A DNA stretch of 64,000 nucleotides from an uncultured Clostridia bacterium (GTDB lineage: Bacteria > Bacillota > Clostridia > TANB77 > CAG-508), in contig CAKPAX010000005.1 in the NCBI GenBank assembly GCA_934133175.1, forward strand, positions 1 to 64,000. Direction: 5' to 3'. The number at the start of each line of letters is the position of its first letter. Within the stretch, counting starts at the first letter, position 1. Positions 53,091-63,058 of this stretch are shown here, piece after piece. A program made the position numbers and the translations under genes. The notes under the pieces were generated by a model, which worked only from the letters and a program-made list of their open reading frames with translations, was not told the origin of the DNA and searched no databases.

Positions 53091-54308
53091 ATGAAAGAAA
53101 ATAAATCAGAGAGAATTTATAAAATAATAATGTTAATAATAGTAACTGCGTTTATAACATTTTTTATAACATCATTAAGTATGTATTCATATTTTACTAA
53201 AAATGATAAAGGAGTTGTACTAGTACAACAATCAAAATCTTCATCTGAATTAGAAAATAAATTAAGTCAGTTTAAATCTTTAATAGATAAATATTTTTTA
53301 GGAGATGTTGATGAAGAAAAATTAGAAGAAAGTGCAATAAAGGGATATATAGAAGGGCTAGACGATAAATATACAGAATATATTTCAAAAGAAGATATGA
53401 AAGATTATAAAGCAGAAATATTAGGAAATTTTGTTGGCGTAGGAATTTACATGACTAAAGATGAAAATGCTAATAGAATTGCTGTTTTGTCTCCAATAAA
53501 AGATAGTCCAGCAGAAAAAGCAGGTATATTACCAGGGGATTTAATAATAAAAGTTGATGATGTAGAATATACTGCAGGTGATATGTCTGTTGCTGCAAAT
53601 AAAATAAAAGGTGAAGAAGGTTCAAATGTAAAAATAGAAATATTAAGAAATGGAGAAAGTTTAACATTTAATATGAAAAGGGAAAAGATTAAAACAAATC
53701 CGGTTACAGCAAAAAAATTAGATAATAATATTGGATATATTTCTTTCTCTAGTTTTGATGAAGGAACAGCAAAAGATTTTGAACAAAAATTTAAAGAATT
53801 AAGTTCGCAAAATATTACATCATTAATTATAGATTTAAGAAATAATGGTGGAGGAATTGTAGATGAAGCAATAGAAATTGCTAATTGTATTGCTGATAAA
53901 GATTCTACATTGTTAATAACAGTTGATAAAAATAAAAATGAGGAAATAACAAAATCAACTAAGGATCCTATTATAAAAATGCCTATAGTTATTTTAGTAA
54001 ATGAAAATACTGCAAGTGCATCAGAAATATTATCTGGAGCTCTAAAAGATTTAAACAAAGCAACAATAGTTGGAAAAAAGACATACGGAAAAGGTGTTAT
54101 ACAACAATTTCTAACATTATCAGATGGAAGTGGATTAAAAATAACTTCTAATGAATATTTTACACCAAATAGAACAACTATAAATAAAGTAGGAATAGAG
54201 CCAAATGAAGTTGTAGAATTACCAGAAAATGTGAAAAACGTTTTGAGTGTAGAACAAAAAGACGATACACAATTACAAAAAGCAATAGAAATATTAAAAA
54301 ATAAGTAA
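53091..54308 (+). CDS. S41-family C-terminal processing peptidase (CtpA/B-like)
   Basis: 405 residues. N-terminal membrane helix, PDZ domain (about 115-190: SPAEKAGILPGDLIIKVD), then the S41 core with ENTASASEILSGALKD (catalytic Ser) and GKKTYGKGVIQQ (Lys). Follows the FtsEX hydrolase genes and may control a periplasm-side hydrolase or adaptor; CtpB in Bacillus acts in pro-SigK processing (family knowledge only). Confidence 0.93.
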   Translation: MKENKSERIYKIIMLIIVTAFITFFITSLSMYSYFTKNDKGVVLVQQSKSSSELENKLSQFKSLIDKYFLGDVDEEKLEESAIKGYIEGLDDKYTEYISKEDMKDYKAEILGNFVGVGIYMTKDENANRIAVLSPIKDSPAEKAGILPGDLIIKVDDVEYTAGDMSVAANKIKGEEGSNVKIEILRNGESLTFNMKREKIKTNPVTAKKLDNNIGYISFSSFDEGTAKDFEQKFKELSSQNITSLIIDLRNNGGGIVDEAIEIANCIADKDSTLLITVDKNKNEEITKSTKDPIIKMPIVILVNENTASASEILSGALKDLNKATIVGKKTYGKGVIQQFLTLSDGSGLKITSNEYFTPNRTTINKVGIEPNEVVELPENVKNVLSVEQKDDTQLQKAIEILKNK

Positions 54309-54321
54309 AGGAAGAAAATAA

Positions 54322-54915
54322 ATGAATTTAGCAAATAAATTAACAATTTTTAGAATATTTTTAGTTCCAATTATGGTAGTAATTCCATTTTTTAATATAT
54401 CAGGTGAAATGTTTGGAATTCCTTATTCTTTTATAATAATAGATGCAATCTTTATAATTGCATCTATTACAGATAAATTAGATGGATATATAGCAAGATC
54501 AAGAAATCAAATAACAACATTTGGCAAATTTTTAGATCCACTAGCAGATAAGATACTAGTATTAGCAGCAATGATTATGCTTGTGGAAGTTGGAAAGTTA
54601 CCAGCTTGGATTCCTATAATTGTATTAGCAAGAGAATTTATAGTATCAGGATATAGATTAGTTGCTGTAGAAAAAGGTGGAAAAGTTATTGCTGCATCAA
54701 TTTGGGGCAAACTTAAAACAGTTACACAAATGTTAGCAATTATATTAGCATTTATAGATTTAAATGCATTTGCAACATGTTTTAAAGGAAATTTATCAGG
54801 ATATAGTTTTGTGATTAATTTAATTGTAACAATTTTAATGATAATATCTGTTATAGCAACTATATTTTCTGGTTGGGATTATATAAAAGATGGAAAAAAT
54901 TTATTAAAAGATTAA
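54322..54915 (+). CDS. pgsA: CDP-diacylglycerol-glycerol-3-phosphate 3-phosphatidyltransferase
   Basis: 197 residues, membrane enzyme of phosphatidylglycerol synthesis. CDP-alcohol signature: TDKLDGYIARSRNQ then TTFGKFLDPLADK (D-DG-AR-G-D-D, complete). SD AAGGAAG. Ends before the greA promoter. Confidence 0.95.
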   Translation: MNLANKLTIFRIFLVPIMVVIPFFNISGEMFGIPYSFIIIDAIFIIASITDKLDGYIARSRNQITTFGKFLDPLADKILVLAAMIMLVEVGKLPAWIPIIVLAREFIVSGYRLVAVEKGGKVIAASIWGKLKTVTQMLAIILAFIDLNAFATCFKGNLSGYSFVINLIVTILMIISVIATIFSGWDYIKDGKNLLKD

Positions 54916-54953
54916 AAGTTTTTATAAATAATTAATGATAATACATAATAAAC

Positions 54954-54982
54954 TTGACAAAATAAAGGAATTGGATTAATAT
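54954..54982 (+). promoter_or_regulatory. SigA promoter for greA
   Basis: TTGACA (54954-54959), 17 bases, TAATAT (54977-54982). Confidence 0.75.
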
Positions 54983-55017
54983 ATTAAGAAATTCAATCCA
55001 AATAAGGAGGAAATAAA

Positions 55018-55494
55018 ATGGACGAGAAAGAAGTAATATTAACACAAGAAGGATATGATAATTTAGAAAAACAATTAGAATATCTTAGAACTGAAAAAAG
55101 AACAGAAATAGCAGAAAGAATTAAAGTTGCATTAGGATTTGGAGATTTATCAGAAAACTCAGAATATGATGAAGCCAAAACAGCACAATCAGAAAACGAA
55201 GTTAAGATAGCTGAATTAGAAAATAAATTAAGATATGCAAAAATAATAGATGAATCAGAAATAGACACAAAAACAGTTCAAATAGGAAATTGTGTTAAAG
55301 TGTTAGATATGGAATTTAATGAAGAAGTTGAATACACAATAGTAGGATCAACAGAAGTTGATTTAGCTGAAAATAAAATATCTAATGAATCACCAGTAGG
55401 AAAAGCACTTTTAGGAGCAAAAAAGGGTCAAATTGTTGATGTTGATGCTCCAGCAGGTGTTATGCAATATAAAATTTTATCTATAAAAAAATAA
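55018..55494 (+). CDS. greA: Transcript cleavage factor GreA
   Basis: 158 residues. N-terminal coiled coil with acidic tip ([17 protein letters not shown]) and C-terminal GreA/B domain ([23 protein letters not shown]). Rescues backtracked RNA polymerase. SD AAGGAGGAAAT. Own transcription unit ending in the terminator at 55503. Confidence 0.97.
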   Translation: MDEKEVILTQEGYDNLEKQLEYLRTEKRTEIAERIKVALGFGDLSENSEYDEAKTAQSENEVKIAELENKLRYAKIIDESEIDTKTVQIGNCVKVLDMEFNEEVEYTIVGSTEVDLAENKISNESPVGKALLGAKKGQIVDVDAPAGVMQYKILSIKK

Positions 55495-55502
55495 TAAGTA
55501 AA

Positions 55503-55532
55503 AAAGTGAACATTTTTTAATGTTCACTTTTT
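55503..55532. terminator. Bidirectional terminator between greA and deoD
   Basis: AAAGTGAACATT-tttt-AATGTTCACTTT, perfect 12-bp stem with flanking A and T. Confidence 0.9.
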
Positions 55533-55561
55533 GTATACTATAGCAGGATTATTAAAATAAC

Positions 55562-56284
55562 TTAGATATTTAAAGCACTTTCTAATGCAAGTTTAATCAT
55601 ATTATTTAAACCAGTTTGTCTTTCTTCTGGTGTAGCAATTTTATCAATATATTTAGAATCAACTACGCTCATTAAACAAGCTGCTTTTTTATTTAAAAGT
55701 TTGGCATTATAGAATAGAGCAAAGGCTTCCATTTCTGCACCAAGTGGATTAAGATTTTTGGGTAATCTTTCTAAAAATTTATTTACATCAGTCATATAAA
55801 CATCAAAACAATCAGTACAAACGGTATTTCCTTTAAAAATATTTATATTTAAATCTTTTGCAGTATTAGAAATTATATCATTTAAATATTTATCAGAATA
55901 AGATAAATGACAATCATCGTTATTTAATGTTAATGCATAATTACTTTCTGAATATGCAGCTTCTGATAAAATGATATCAAACAATTTATTATTTGGCATA
56001 TATCCACCACAAGAACCTATTCTAATTATTGATTCTACATTATAAAATTTATATAATTCATAAGTATAAATACCAACACTAGGTATTCCCATACCATGTG
56101 CCATAACCGTTAATTGTTTTCCTTTATATTTTCCGGTATATGCATACATACCACGTACAGAATTAACTAATTTATAATCTTCTAAAAAATTTTCTGCAAT
56201 ATATTTTGCTCTTAATGGATCACCAGGCATTATAACTATTTTTGCAATATCTCCTAAATTTGCTTCATTATGAGGTGTAGACAT
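55562..56284 (-). CDS. deoD: Purine nucleoside phosphorylase
   Basis: 240 residues, hexameric NP-I type. MPGDPLRAKYIAENFL (phosphate site), GMGIPSVGIYTYEL, RIGSCGGY and the purine-site MSVVDSKYIDKI region. Salvages purine nucleosides. Own promoter in front. SD AAAGGAGGAAT. Confidence 0.95.
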   Translation of the reverse strand: MSTPHNEANLGDIAKIVIMPGDPLRAKYIAENFLEDYKLVNSVRGMYAYTGKYKGKQLTVMAHGMGIPSVGIYTYELYKFYNVESIIRIGSCGGYMPNNKLFDIILSEAAYSESNYALTLNNDDCHLSYSDKYLNDIISNTAKDLNINIFKGNTVCTDCFDVYMTDVNKFLERLPKNLNPLGAEMEAFALFYNAKLLNKKAACLMSVVDSKYIDKIATPEERQTGLNNMIKLALESALNI

Positions 56285-56317
56285 TTAAATTCCTCCTTTA
56301 ATTTTATTTGTATTCAA

Positions 56318-56346
56318 ATTATATGTTTAATAAATATATTTGTCAA
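56318..56346 (-). promoter_or_regulatory. SigA promoter for deoD
   Basis: Minus strand TTGACA (56346-56341), 17 bases, TATAAT (56323-56318). Confidence 0.8.
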
Positions 56347-56439
56347 ATAATATTAAAATATATTAAAATGATGTTTACAAAAATAAATATATAAGATAGA
56401 ATATAAGCCGATTAACAAATGAAAAGGAGAATAATAAAA

Positions 56440-58287
56440 ATGAAAAAACAAAATAATAATAAAGGTATAACATTAATAGCATTGGTAATAACAATTATTG
56501 TTCTTTTAATACTTGCAGGGGTAACTATAAGTTTATTAACAGGAAAAAATGGTATATTGACACAAGCACAAAAAGCTAAAGAATTAAATGAAATATCAGA
56601 TTTTGAAGAACAAATAAAATTAGCTGTATTAACATCAAAAATTAACTCGGATTCAAAAATAGATTTAAATACTTTAGAAAGTGAAATAAAAAAAATAAGT
56701 GATGTAGAAATAGCCCAAAAATCAAATGATAACGAATTGCCTTGGATAGTGAAAAAAAGAGAAAAAACGTGTATTATAGAAAGTGATGGTACGATAAAGC
56801 TAGATAGTGTTCAGGAAGATATAACAGAAGAAGCGGGACTATATAATACAAATAATGAAATGGTTGTATCTTGGAATGAATTAGTTGAAAAATATGGATT
56901 AGACTTATCTAAGGATTATACACCAACAACTTATGAAACTGATGAGACTTCATTATATAATATTTTAAAGAACAATGAATTTGATGAAAAAAAATTAGTG
57001 ATAGGTAATAATATTAATAAAATAGGAACATATGCTTTTATTGGATGTACAAAGTTGCTAGATGTACAAATTCCTGATTCTGTTGTAGAACTTGGAAATG
57101 CAGCATTTCAAGGAACAAATGTAGAAAATGTACGATTATCTAATAATTTAACTAGTATAGGAATAGGAATGTTTTCAGGATGTAATAAATTACAAAGCAT
57201 AAATATTCCAGATAATATTACCGAAATACAAAATGGAGCCTTTTCTAGTGCAAGAGCATTAAAATCTGTAAATATGTCTAAAAATATAAATAAAATTGGT
57301 GATGGAGCATTTCAAGGAGCTGCTTTAAGTGGTGATTTAAAATTTTATGCACCAATTGAATATGTTGGAAATGGAGCATTTTCAAATACTTCAATTAGTT
57401 CAGCTGTATTCGAAAATAATGTTAAAAACTTTGGAGCAGGTGTGTTTTCAAATTGTAGTCTATTAACATCTATTGAACTTAGAGGAGGAGTTGATTCACT
57501 TACTCCAGGAGCTTTTGGTGGAAGTATTGCACTTGAAAGCATTTATTTTGGTGAAGGTACAACAGAACTATCTTTTAATGCATTAGCAGGATGCAATAAT
57601 TTGAAAAATGTTGTATTACCTAAAACTATAACAAAAATTTCAGATTCGGCATTTGGTGGAGATAAAACATTAACTGAAATAAATATACCAGAATCTGTAA
57701 CTGAAATAGGAAATTCAGCATTTGGAGGCTGTGAATCTTTGACTTCAATAACAATTCCAAGTTCTGTTATTACAACAGGTACACTTTTATTTACACAAGA
57801 TTATAAATTAGAAACTGTAATATTAAAAGGAGATATTAGTTCAGGATATAATAAGAAAATGTTTGATGGATGTCCTTCAATAAAAAATATAAAGTTTGAA
57901 GGTAATTATAGTATAACTGATAGTATAATTAGTAGTGATTTGGTAAATTTAGAGACAGTATATTTTGCAAGTGCAACTCAATTGCCAAATGGAATGTTTG
58001 CAGCTAAATATAGTAAATTGCAAAATATAGTTTTACCAAATAATTTAGAAACAATTTCAGCTGGAATGTTTAATGCTTGTGTAGCATTAAAAACAATACA
58101 GATTCCAACAAGTGTAAAAACAATAGGTATGGGAGCTTTTGCAGGATGCACAGACTTAGAAGTAACAATTCCTGATGGGGTTGAAACTATAGAAAGTGGT
58201 GCATTTGGAGATGTTAAACATATATATTACAATGGACCTGCTACAGATATAAGCAATACAAATTGGGGAGCAAAGTTAATGAATTAA
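56440..58287 (+). CDS. Pseudopilin-signal protein with BspA-type leucine-rich repeats
   Basis: 615 residues from ATG 56440 (AAAAGGAGAATAAT). N-terminus MKKQNNNKGITLIALVITII: prepilin peptidase signal with Gly before the mature Ile, a single helix. After a spacer, from about 190 to 610 it holds a run of LRR_5 (BspA/TpLRR) repeats of about 22-23 residues of the form LxxIxIPxSVxxIGxxAFxxCxxL. Probably a surface-exposed or pilus-linked adhesin exported through the pseudopilin route. Confidence 0.88.
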   Translation: MKKQNNNKGITLIALVITIIVLLILAGVTISLLTGKNGILTQAQKAKELNEISDFEEQIKLAVLTSKINSDSKIDLNTLESEIKKISDVEIAQKSNDNELPWIVKKREKTCIIESDGTIKLDSVQEDITEEAGLYNTNNEMVVSWNELVEKYGLDLSKDYTPTTYETDETSLYNILKNNEFDEKKLVIGNNINKIGTYAFIGCTKLLDVQIPDSVVELGNAAFQGTNVENVRLSNNLTSIGIGMFSGCNKLQSINIPDNITEIQNGAFSSARALKSVNMSKNINKIGDGAFQGAALSGDLKFYAPIEYVGNGAFSNTSISSAVFENNVKNFGAGVFSNCSLLTSIELRGGVDSLTPGAFGGSIALESIYFGEGTTELSFNALAGCNNLKNVVLPKTITKISDSAFGGDKTLTEINIPESVTEIGNSAFGGCESLTSITIPSSVITTGTLLFTQDYKLETVILKGDISSGYNKKMFDGCPSIKNIKFEGNYSITDSIISSDLVNLETVYFASATQLPNGMFAAKYSKLQNIVLPNNLETISAGMFNACVALKTIQIPTSVKTIGMGAFAGCTDLEVTIPDGVETIESGAFGDVKHIYYNGPATDISNTNWGAKLMN

Positions 58288-58314
58288 TAATTTGTCAAAA
58301 ATTTTAGAAAAAAC

Positions 58315-58343
58315 TTGATTTTTGATTGTAACAATGATAAGAT
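58315..58343 (+). promoter_or_regulatory. Promoter of pyrG leader
   Basis: TTGATT (58315-58320), 17 bases, TAAGAT (58338-58343); predicted start near 58350, about 80 bases before the pyrG ATG. Confidence 0.6.
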
Positions 58344-58356
58344 GATTAATGTAAAT

Positions 58357-58406
58357 AATAGATTAAAAAAAAACCGATTTTGGAATTTCTTTTTAATCTA
58401 TTTTTT
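58357..58406 (+). terminator. Attenuator-like hairpin in the pyrG leader
   Basis: AATAGATTAAAAA (58357-58369) pairs perfectly with TTTTTAATCTATT (58390-58402), followed by T's. It sits between promoter and coding region, so it is placed to stop transcription before pyrG. The G-run at the transcript start used by the Bacillus CTP sensor is not visible. Confidence 0.65.
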
Positions 58407-58431
58407 CATTTTGAGGATTAGGAGGTATAAA

Positions 58432-60039
58432 ATGAACACAAAATATATTTTTGTAACAGGAGGAGTTGTATCAGGATTAGGAAAAGGAATTACAGCTGCA
58501 TCATTGGGAAGGTTATTAAAAAACAGAGGTTATAAAGTTACAATACAAAAATTTGACCCATATTTAAATGTTGATCCAGGAACGATGAGTCCATATGAGC
58601 ATGGTGAAGTTTTTGTGACAGATGATGGAGCGGAAACAGATTTAGATTTAGGACATTATGAAAGATTTATAGACGAAAACTTGACTAAAAATTCAAGTGT
58701 AACAATGGGAAAAATATATTCACATGTTATAGAAAAAGAAAGAAAGGGAGATTACTTAGGAAAAACTGTACAAGTAATACCACATGTTACAAATGAAATA
58801 AAAGAAAAAATATACAGTTTTGAAAATACAGATACAGATATAGTTATAACAGAATTAGGTGGTACAGTTGGAGATATAGAAGGATTATCAATAATAGAAG
58901 CAATAAGACAAGTGGGATTAGAAAAAAACCCAGAAGATGTATTATATATACACGTAACACTTTTACCATATATATTTGGTTCTAATGAAATTAAATCAAA
59001 ACCAACACAACATTCTGTAAAGGAATTACAAGGTTATGGAATTAAACCAAATATACTAGTTTGTAGAACTGAAACAGATATACCAGAATCAATAAGAGAA
59101 AAATTGGCTTTATTCTGCAATGTAAGAAAAACTAGTGTAATTCAAAATAAAACAGCAGATAATTTATATGCAGTACCATTAATGCTAGAAGAAGAAGGAT
59201 TAGCAAGAGAAGTTTGCAATTATTTAAAATTAGATAAATATATTCCTGATAATAGTAAATGGGAAGAAATGATACAAAACATTAGGCAAATAGGTGATGA
59301 AACTGTAAAAATTGCTATAGTAGGAAAATATATACAGTTAGAGGATTCATACATTTCTGTAATGGAAAGTTTAAGACATGCAGGATTTGCAAATAAAGTA
59401 AGAGTTGATATTGAATTAATAGATTCAGAAACAATAAATAAAGAAAATGTAAAAGAAAAATTGAAAGGAATACAAGGAATTGTTGTTCCTGGAGGCTTTG
59501 GAAATAGAGGAATAGAAGGAAAAATAGAAACAATAAAATATGCAAGAGAAAATAAAATTCCATTTTTAGGTATATGTTTAGGTATGCAAATGGCTGTTGT
59601 TGAATATGCTAGAAATGTATTAGGATTACAAGATAGTAATTCTGCAGAATTTAGTGAAACAACTAAAAATCCAGTTATACATATAATGGAAGATCAAAAG
59701 GATGTTGATCAAAAGGGTGGAACTATGAGACTTGGAAGTTATCCTTGTAAAATAAAGGAAGGAACACTTGCAAGAAAATTATATAATCAAGAAATGATAA
59801 ATGAAAGACATAGACATAGATTTGAATACAATAATGATTATAAAGAAAGATTAGAAAATGCAGGATTAATATGTTCTGGTACTTCACCTAATGGTCAATT
59901 AGTAGAAATTGTAGAGTTACAAGAAAAAGAACATCCATATTTTATAGCAGGACAATTTCATCCAGAATTAAAATCAAGACCAAATAAACCAGCTCCATTA
60001 TTTGTAGGATTAGTGGAAGCAGCTAAAAAAATAAAATAA
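58432..60039 (+). CDS. pyrG: CTP synthase
   Basis: 535 residues from ATG 58432 (GGAGGTATAAA). Synthase domain: [14 protein letters not shown] (P-loop), [32 protein letters not shown]. Class I glutaminase domain: [23 protein letters not shown] (Cys), FHPE (His-Pro-Glu). Makes CTP from UTP and glutamine. Upstream attenuator-like hairpin suggests pyrimidine control. Confidence 0.96.
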   Translation: MNTKYIFVTGGVVSGLGKGITAASLGRLLKNRGYKVTIQKFDPYLNVDPGTMSPYEHGEVFVTDDGAETDLDLGHYERFIDENLTKNSSVTMGKIYSHVIEKERKGDYLGKTVQVIPHVTNEIKEKIYSFENTDTDIVITELGGTVGDIEGLSIIEAIRQVGLEKNPEDVLYIHVTLLPYIFGSNEIKSKPTQHSVKELQGYGIKPNILVCRTETDIPESIREKLALFCNVRKTSVIQNKTADNLYAVPLMLEEEGLAREVCNYLKLDKYIPDNSKWEEMIQNIRQIGDETVKIAIVGKYIQLEDSYISVMESLRHAGFANKVRVDIELIDSETINKENVKEKLKGIQGIVVPGGFGNRGIEGKIETIKYARENKIPFLGICLGMQMAVVEYARNVLGLQDSNSAEFSETTKNPVIHIMEDQKDVDQKGGTMRLGSYPCKIKEGTLARKLYNQEMINERHRHRFEYNNDYKERLENAGLICSGTSPNGQLVEIVELQEKEHPYFIAGQFHPELKSRPNKPAPLFVGLVEAAKKIK

Positions 60040-60059
60040 AATATAAAAGGGGAAGAAAA

Positions 60060-60977
60060 ATGAAAAAATTTATTAAGAATATAACAAAAGTATTAATTTT
60101 ACTTGTAGCAGTATGTGTTATGCTATCAAAACCAATAAATGCAGATGTGGGATATCATTCAAGCTATAGTGGAGGAGGGTCACATAGTTCATCATCTAGT
60201 TCGCATAGTTCATCATCACATAGCAGTTCATCATCAGGGTCATCACATAGTAGTTCTAGTTCCTCAAGTGATGACGGCGAAGGGTCAATTGCTGGATTGA
60301 TAATTTTTCTAATCATCATGGCAATAATAATTTATGCATCAAAAAAGGGCGGAAAATTTGTACCAGGAAATATTAATTTAAATAATATTTCAGTTTCAGA
60401 TAACACAAATAGTGTAGAAGCAAAAATAAGAGAAATAGATCCAATGTTCTCTGCAGAGGATTTTATGTCATATAGTAGAGAAGTATTTGTAAAATTACAA
60501 ACAGCATGGATGGATAAAAAATGGGAAGAAATTAGACCATTTGAAAGCAATGAATTATTTGAGCAACATAGACAACAATTACAATATTTAATAGATAATA
60601 ATCAAACAAATATGATGGAAAAAATATGTGTAAGATATACATGCTTAAATAGCTTTAGACAAGATGGAGATAAAGAAATAATTACAATGACATTAAAATC
60701 AGCTATGAAAGATTATACAATAGATGATAAAACTAAAAAGGTAGTTCAAGGTAATCCGAATGAAGATGTGTATATGGTATATACATTAACATTTATGAGA
60801 AAAGCAGGAGTTAAGACAAAAGAAGGAACAGAAAAAACATCTACAACAAATTGTCCAAATTGTGGAGCACCAACAAAAATTACAAGTTCAGGAAAATGTG
60901 AATATTGTGGAAGCATTATAACAACAGGAGAACATGGTTGGGTACTTTCTGGATTAGAAGGAACAAGAGGAATGTAA
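60060..60977 (+). CDS. Tim44-like domain protein with Ser/His tract and zinc ribbon
   Basis: 305 residues. Signal peptide, then a low-complexity tract of Ser, His and Gly (about 30-70), a membrane helix (IAGLIIFLIIMAIIIYA), a Tim44-like domain (FSAEDFMSYSREVFVKLQTAW...) and a C-terminal zinc ribbon NCPNCGAPTKI...GKCEYCGS. The His-rich tract may bind metal. First gene of a three-gene unit with the next two; function not known. Confidence 0.85.
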   Translation: MKKFIKNITKVLILLVAVCVMLSKPINADVGYHSSYSGGGSHSSSSSSHSSSSHSSSSSGSSHSSSSSSSDDGEGSIAGLIIFLIIMAIIIYASKKGGKFVPGNINLNNISVSDNTNSVEAKIREIDPMFSAEDFMSYSREVFVKLQTAWMDKKWEEIRPFESNELFEQHRQQLQYLIDNNQTNMMEKICVRYTCLNSFRQDGDKEIITMTLKSAMKDYTIDDKTKKVVQGNPNEDVYMVYTLTFMRKAGVKTKEGTEKTSTTNCPNCGAPTKITSSGKCEYCGSIITTGEHGWVLSGLEGTRGM

Positions 60978-60978
60978 A

Positions 60979-61737
60979 GTGAGTTTTTTATTAGGTTTTT
61001 TAGGAGCAATAATCGGAATAATTTTTATAATAATAGTAATTATAGTATTTATAATAATTGGTGTTAGTAAAAGTGTAGGAATAAATGATTTAAAAACAAT
61101 ATTTGGAGCTGCTAAAAATGCAAAACAAATAGCAGAAGAAGATGCATATAGACAAAAAAATGTAAGTGGAATAACAAAGTTACTAGAACCAGAAATATTA
61201 AGAGATTTTCCAGATTTTAATAAAAATTTGTTGTATTCTATAGCAGAAAGTAATTTAAGAAAAATATTTTCTGCTATAGAAAATAAATCTTTAGCTGGAA
61301 TAGACAAAGATGAAGAGTTGATATTGATATTACCAAAACTAAAGGAAAAAATAGAAGATATCAAAGAAAGAAAAGTAGAAATAAAATATGATGATATAGT
61401 ATTTCATGCAAATGCAATAAAAAAATATGAAAAAGTAAAAGGGATGGCAACAGTTACTATATCAACAACTTTAGAATATTATTATAAAAATAGTGACAAA
61501 AAGGAAAATTTATGTAATAATATAAAAAGACAAACAAGATATACATGTGAATTTGTATATATATATGATGAAACAAAATTAGAAAAGAAAAATAATATAA
61601 TTGTAATTAATTGTCCAAATTGTGGTGCACCATTAAGGAATTTAGAACTTGGTGAGTGCGAATATTGTTCATCACATTTTGAGCCGATAAATTTAAAATT
61701 ATGGAAAATGTCATCATATAAAGAAGATTATAAATAA
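60979..61737 (+). CDS. Tim44-like zinc-ribbon membrane protein, paralogue
   Basis: 252 residues, GTG start at 60979, one base after the preceding stop; GAGG is the SD. One N-terminal membrane helix, a Tim44-like globular domain (about 70-210) and the same C-terminal ribbon CPNCGAPLRN...GECEYCSSHF. Distant paralogue of the preceding protein without its Ser/His region. Coupled to it. Confidence 0.82.
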   Translation: MSFLLGFLGAIIGIIFIIIVIIVFIIIGVSKSVGINDLKTIFGAAKNAKQIAEEDAYRQKNVSGITKLLEPEILRDFPDFNKNLLYSIAESNLRKIFSAIENKSLAGIDKDEELILILPKLKEKIEDIKERKVEIKYDDIVFHANAIKKYEKVKGMATVTISTTLEYYYKNSDKKENLCNNIKRQTRYTCEFVYIYDETKLEKKNNIIVINCPNCGAPLRNLELGECEYCSSHFEPINLKLWKMSSYKEDYK

Positions 61738-61752
61738 AATGGAGGTTTTATT

Positions 61753-62892
61753 ATGGGATTAATTAAAGCAGCAGTAGGTGCAGTAAGTAGCACACTACAT
61801 GATCAATGGAAGGAAGCAATTAGATGCGAAGATATGTCAAATGACGTATTAATGGTAAAAAAAACAACACCTAATGGGGTTATATCAAATAAAAGTACAG
61901 TTATAGTAGCACCAGGACAATGTGCTATTATATATGATAATGGTAGAGTTATAGATGCAACAGCAGAAGAAGGTGTTTATACATTTGATGATTCATCAAC
62001 ACCATCATTCTTTGCAGGACAATTTGGAGACGTATTTAAAGAAATGTGGCAAAGATTTACATATAATGGTGCAACAGCAAAACAACAAGCTGTATTCTTC
62101 TTTAATATTAAAGAAATAGTTGATAATAAATTTGGAACACCAGCACCAATACCATTTCAAGATTGGTCACATCCAATACCAAATCAAATGACAGGAACAA
62201 TAACACCACTAAGAGTTGAAGTTAAATGCTTTGGTAAATATACATTTAAAGTTTCAAATCCAGCAGTATTTATGAGTGAAATGGCAGGAACATCTGAAGT
62301 ATACAGAAAAGAAATGGTAGTAGAACAAATAAGAACAGAAGTTATTAGTTCATTCCAAAACGTATTAAATGAATTAGGAAATTCTGAACATAAAGTTCCA
62401 GTTCTAGAGTTACCAAGTCAAACAGATGAAATAAAAGCAATGATGGATGAAAAAGTATTTGATGAGCAAATTAGAAGAAGAGGACTTTCTTTAGTAGGAT
62501 TTGCTGTTGAATCAGTAACATTAGATGAAGAGTCAGAAAAGAAAATAGACGATTACGAATTAAGTTCAAATGCAAATATGCAACAAGGAAGACTTGTTGG
62601 TGCATATGCAGATGCAGTTAAAGATGCTGCAAATAATAGTAATGGTGCTGCAAATGGTTTCATGGGAATTGGAATGATGAATATGGCATCTGGAGGAATG
62701 ATGGGAGGAGTAACACAAGGACCTTGGCAAAATAATGGTCAACAACCAGTACAACAACCAGTTCAACCAACAGCTCAACAAGAAACTCAACCAGTACAAG
62801 AAGGGAAAAAGGCTAAATTTTGTTCAGAATGCGGAGCAAAAGTAGAAGAAAATGCTAAATTTTGTCCAGAATGTGGAAATAAATTACAATAA
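61753..62892 (+). CDS. SPFH-domain protein with C-terminal zinc ribbon (YdjI/virion-core-like)
   Basis: 379 residues. No membrane helix; SPFH domain of the YdjI-type (IVAPGQCAIIYDNGRVIDATAEEG, TPLRVEVKCFGKYTFKVSNP), then Asn/Gly/Met-rich and Gln/Pro-rich linkers, and a double-Cys zinc ribbon KFCSECGAKVEENAKFCPECGNKL. Oligomeric scaffold likely recruited to the membrane by the two preceding Tim44-like proteins. Confidence 0.9.
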   Translation: MGLIKAAVGAVSSTLHDQWKEAIRCEDMSNDVLMVKKTTPNGVISNKSTVIVAPGQCAIIYDNGRVIDATAEEGVYTFDDSSTPSFFAGQFGDVFKEMWQRFTYNGATAKQQAVFFFNIKEIVDNKFGTPAPIPFQDWSHPIPNQMTGTITPLRVEVKCFGKYTFKVSNPAVFMSEMAGTSEVYRKEMVVEQIRTEVISSFQNVLNELGNSEHKVPVLELPSQTDEIKAMMDEKVFDEQIRRRGLSLVGFAVESVTLDEESEKKIDDYELSSNANMQQGRLVGAYADAVKDAANNSNGAANGFMGIGMMNMASGGMMGGVTQGPWQNNGQQPVQQPVQPTAQQETQPVQEGKKAKFCSECGAKVEENAKFCPECGNKLQ

Positions 62893-62906
62893 AATATAAA
62901 AATTAA

Positions 62907-62946
62907 AGATTCTCTATAAAATTATTGTTTAATAGAGAATCTTGTT
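62907..62946 (+). terminator. Terminator after the SPFH gene
   Basis: AAGATTCTCTAT-loop-ATAGAGAATCTT, perfect 12-bp stem, then TGTTTTATTTT. Confidence 0.85.
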
Positions 62947-63058
62947 TTATTTTACGAAAATATTACAGTTGTATTACAGTATGTTATAAATTATTGACAC
63001 TAAATATATGAAATGATATAAATAATAATATATAAAAACAAAAGAGGAGGATTTATCA

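Noticed and set aside
53447..54346. 299-residue antisense frame over the S41 protease gene
   Set aside because: Shadow of codon bias; overlaps an intact, motif-complete peptidase.
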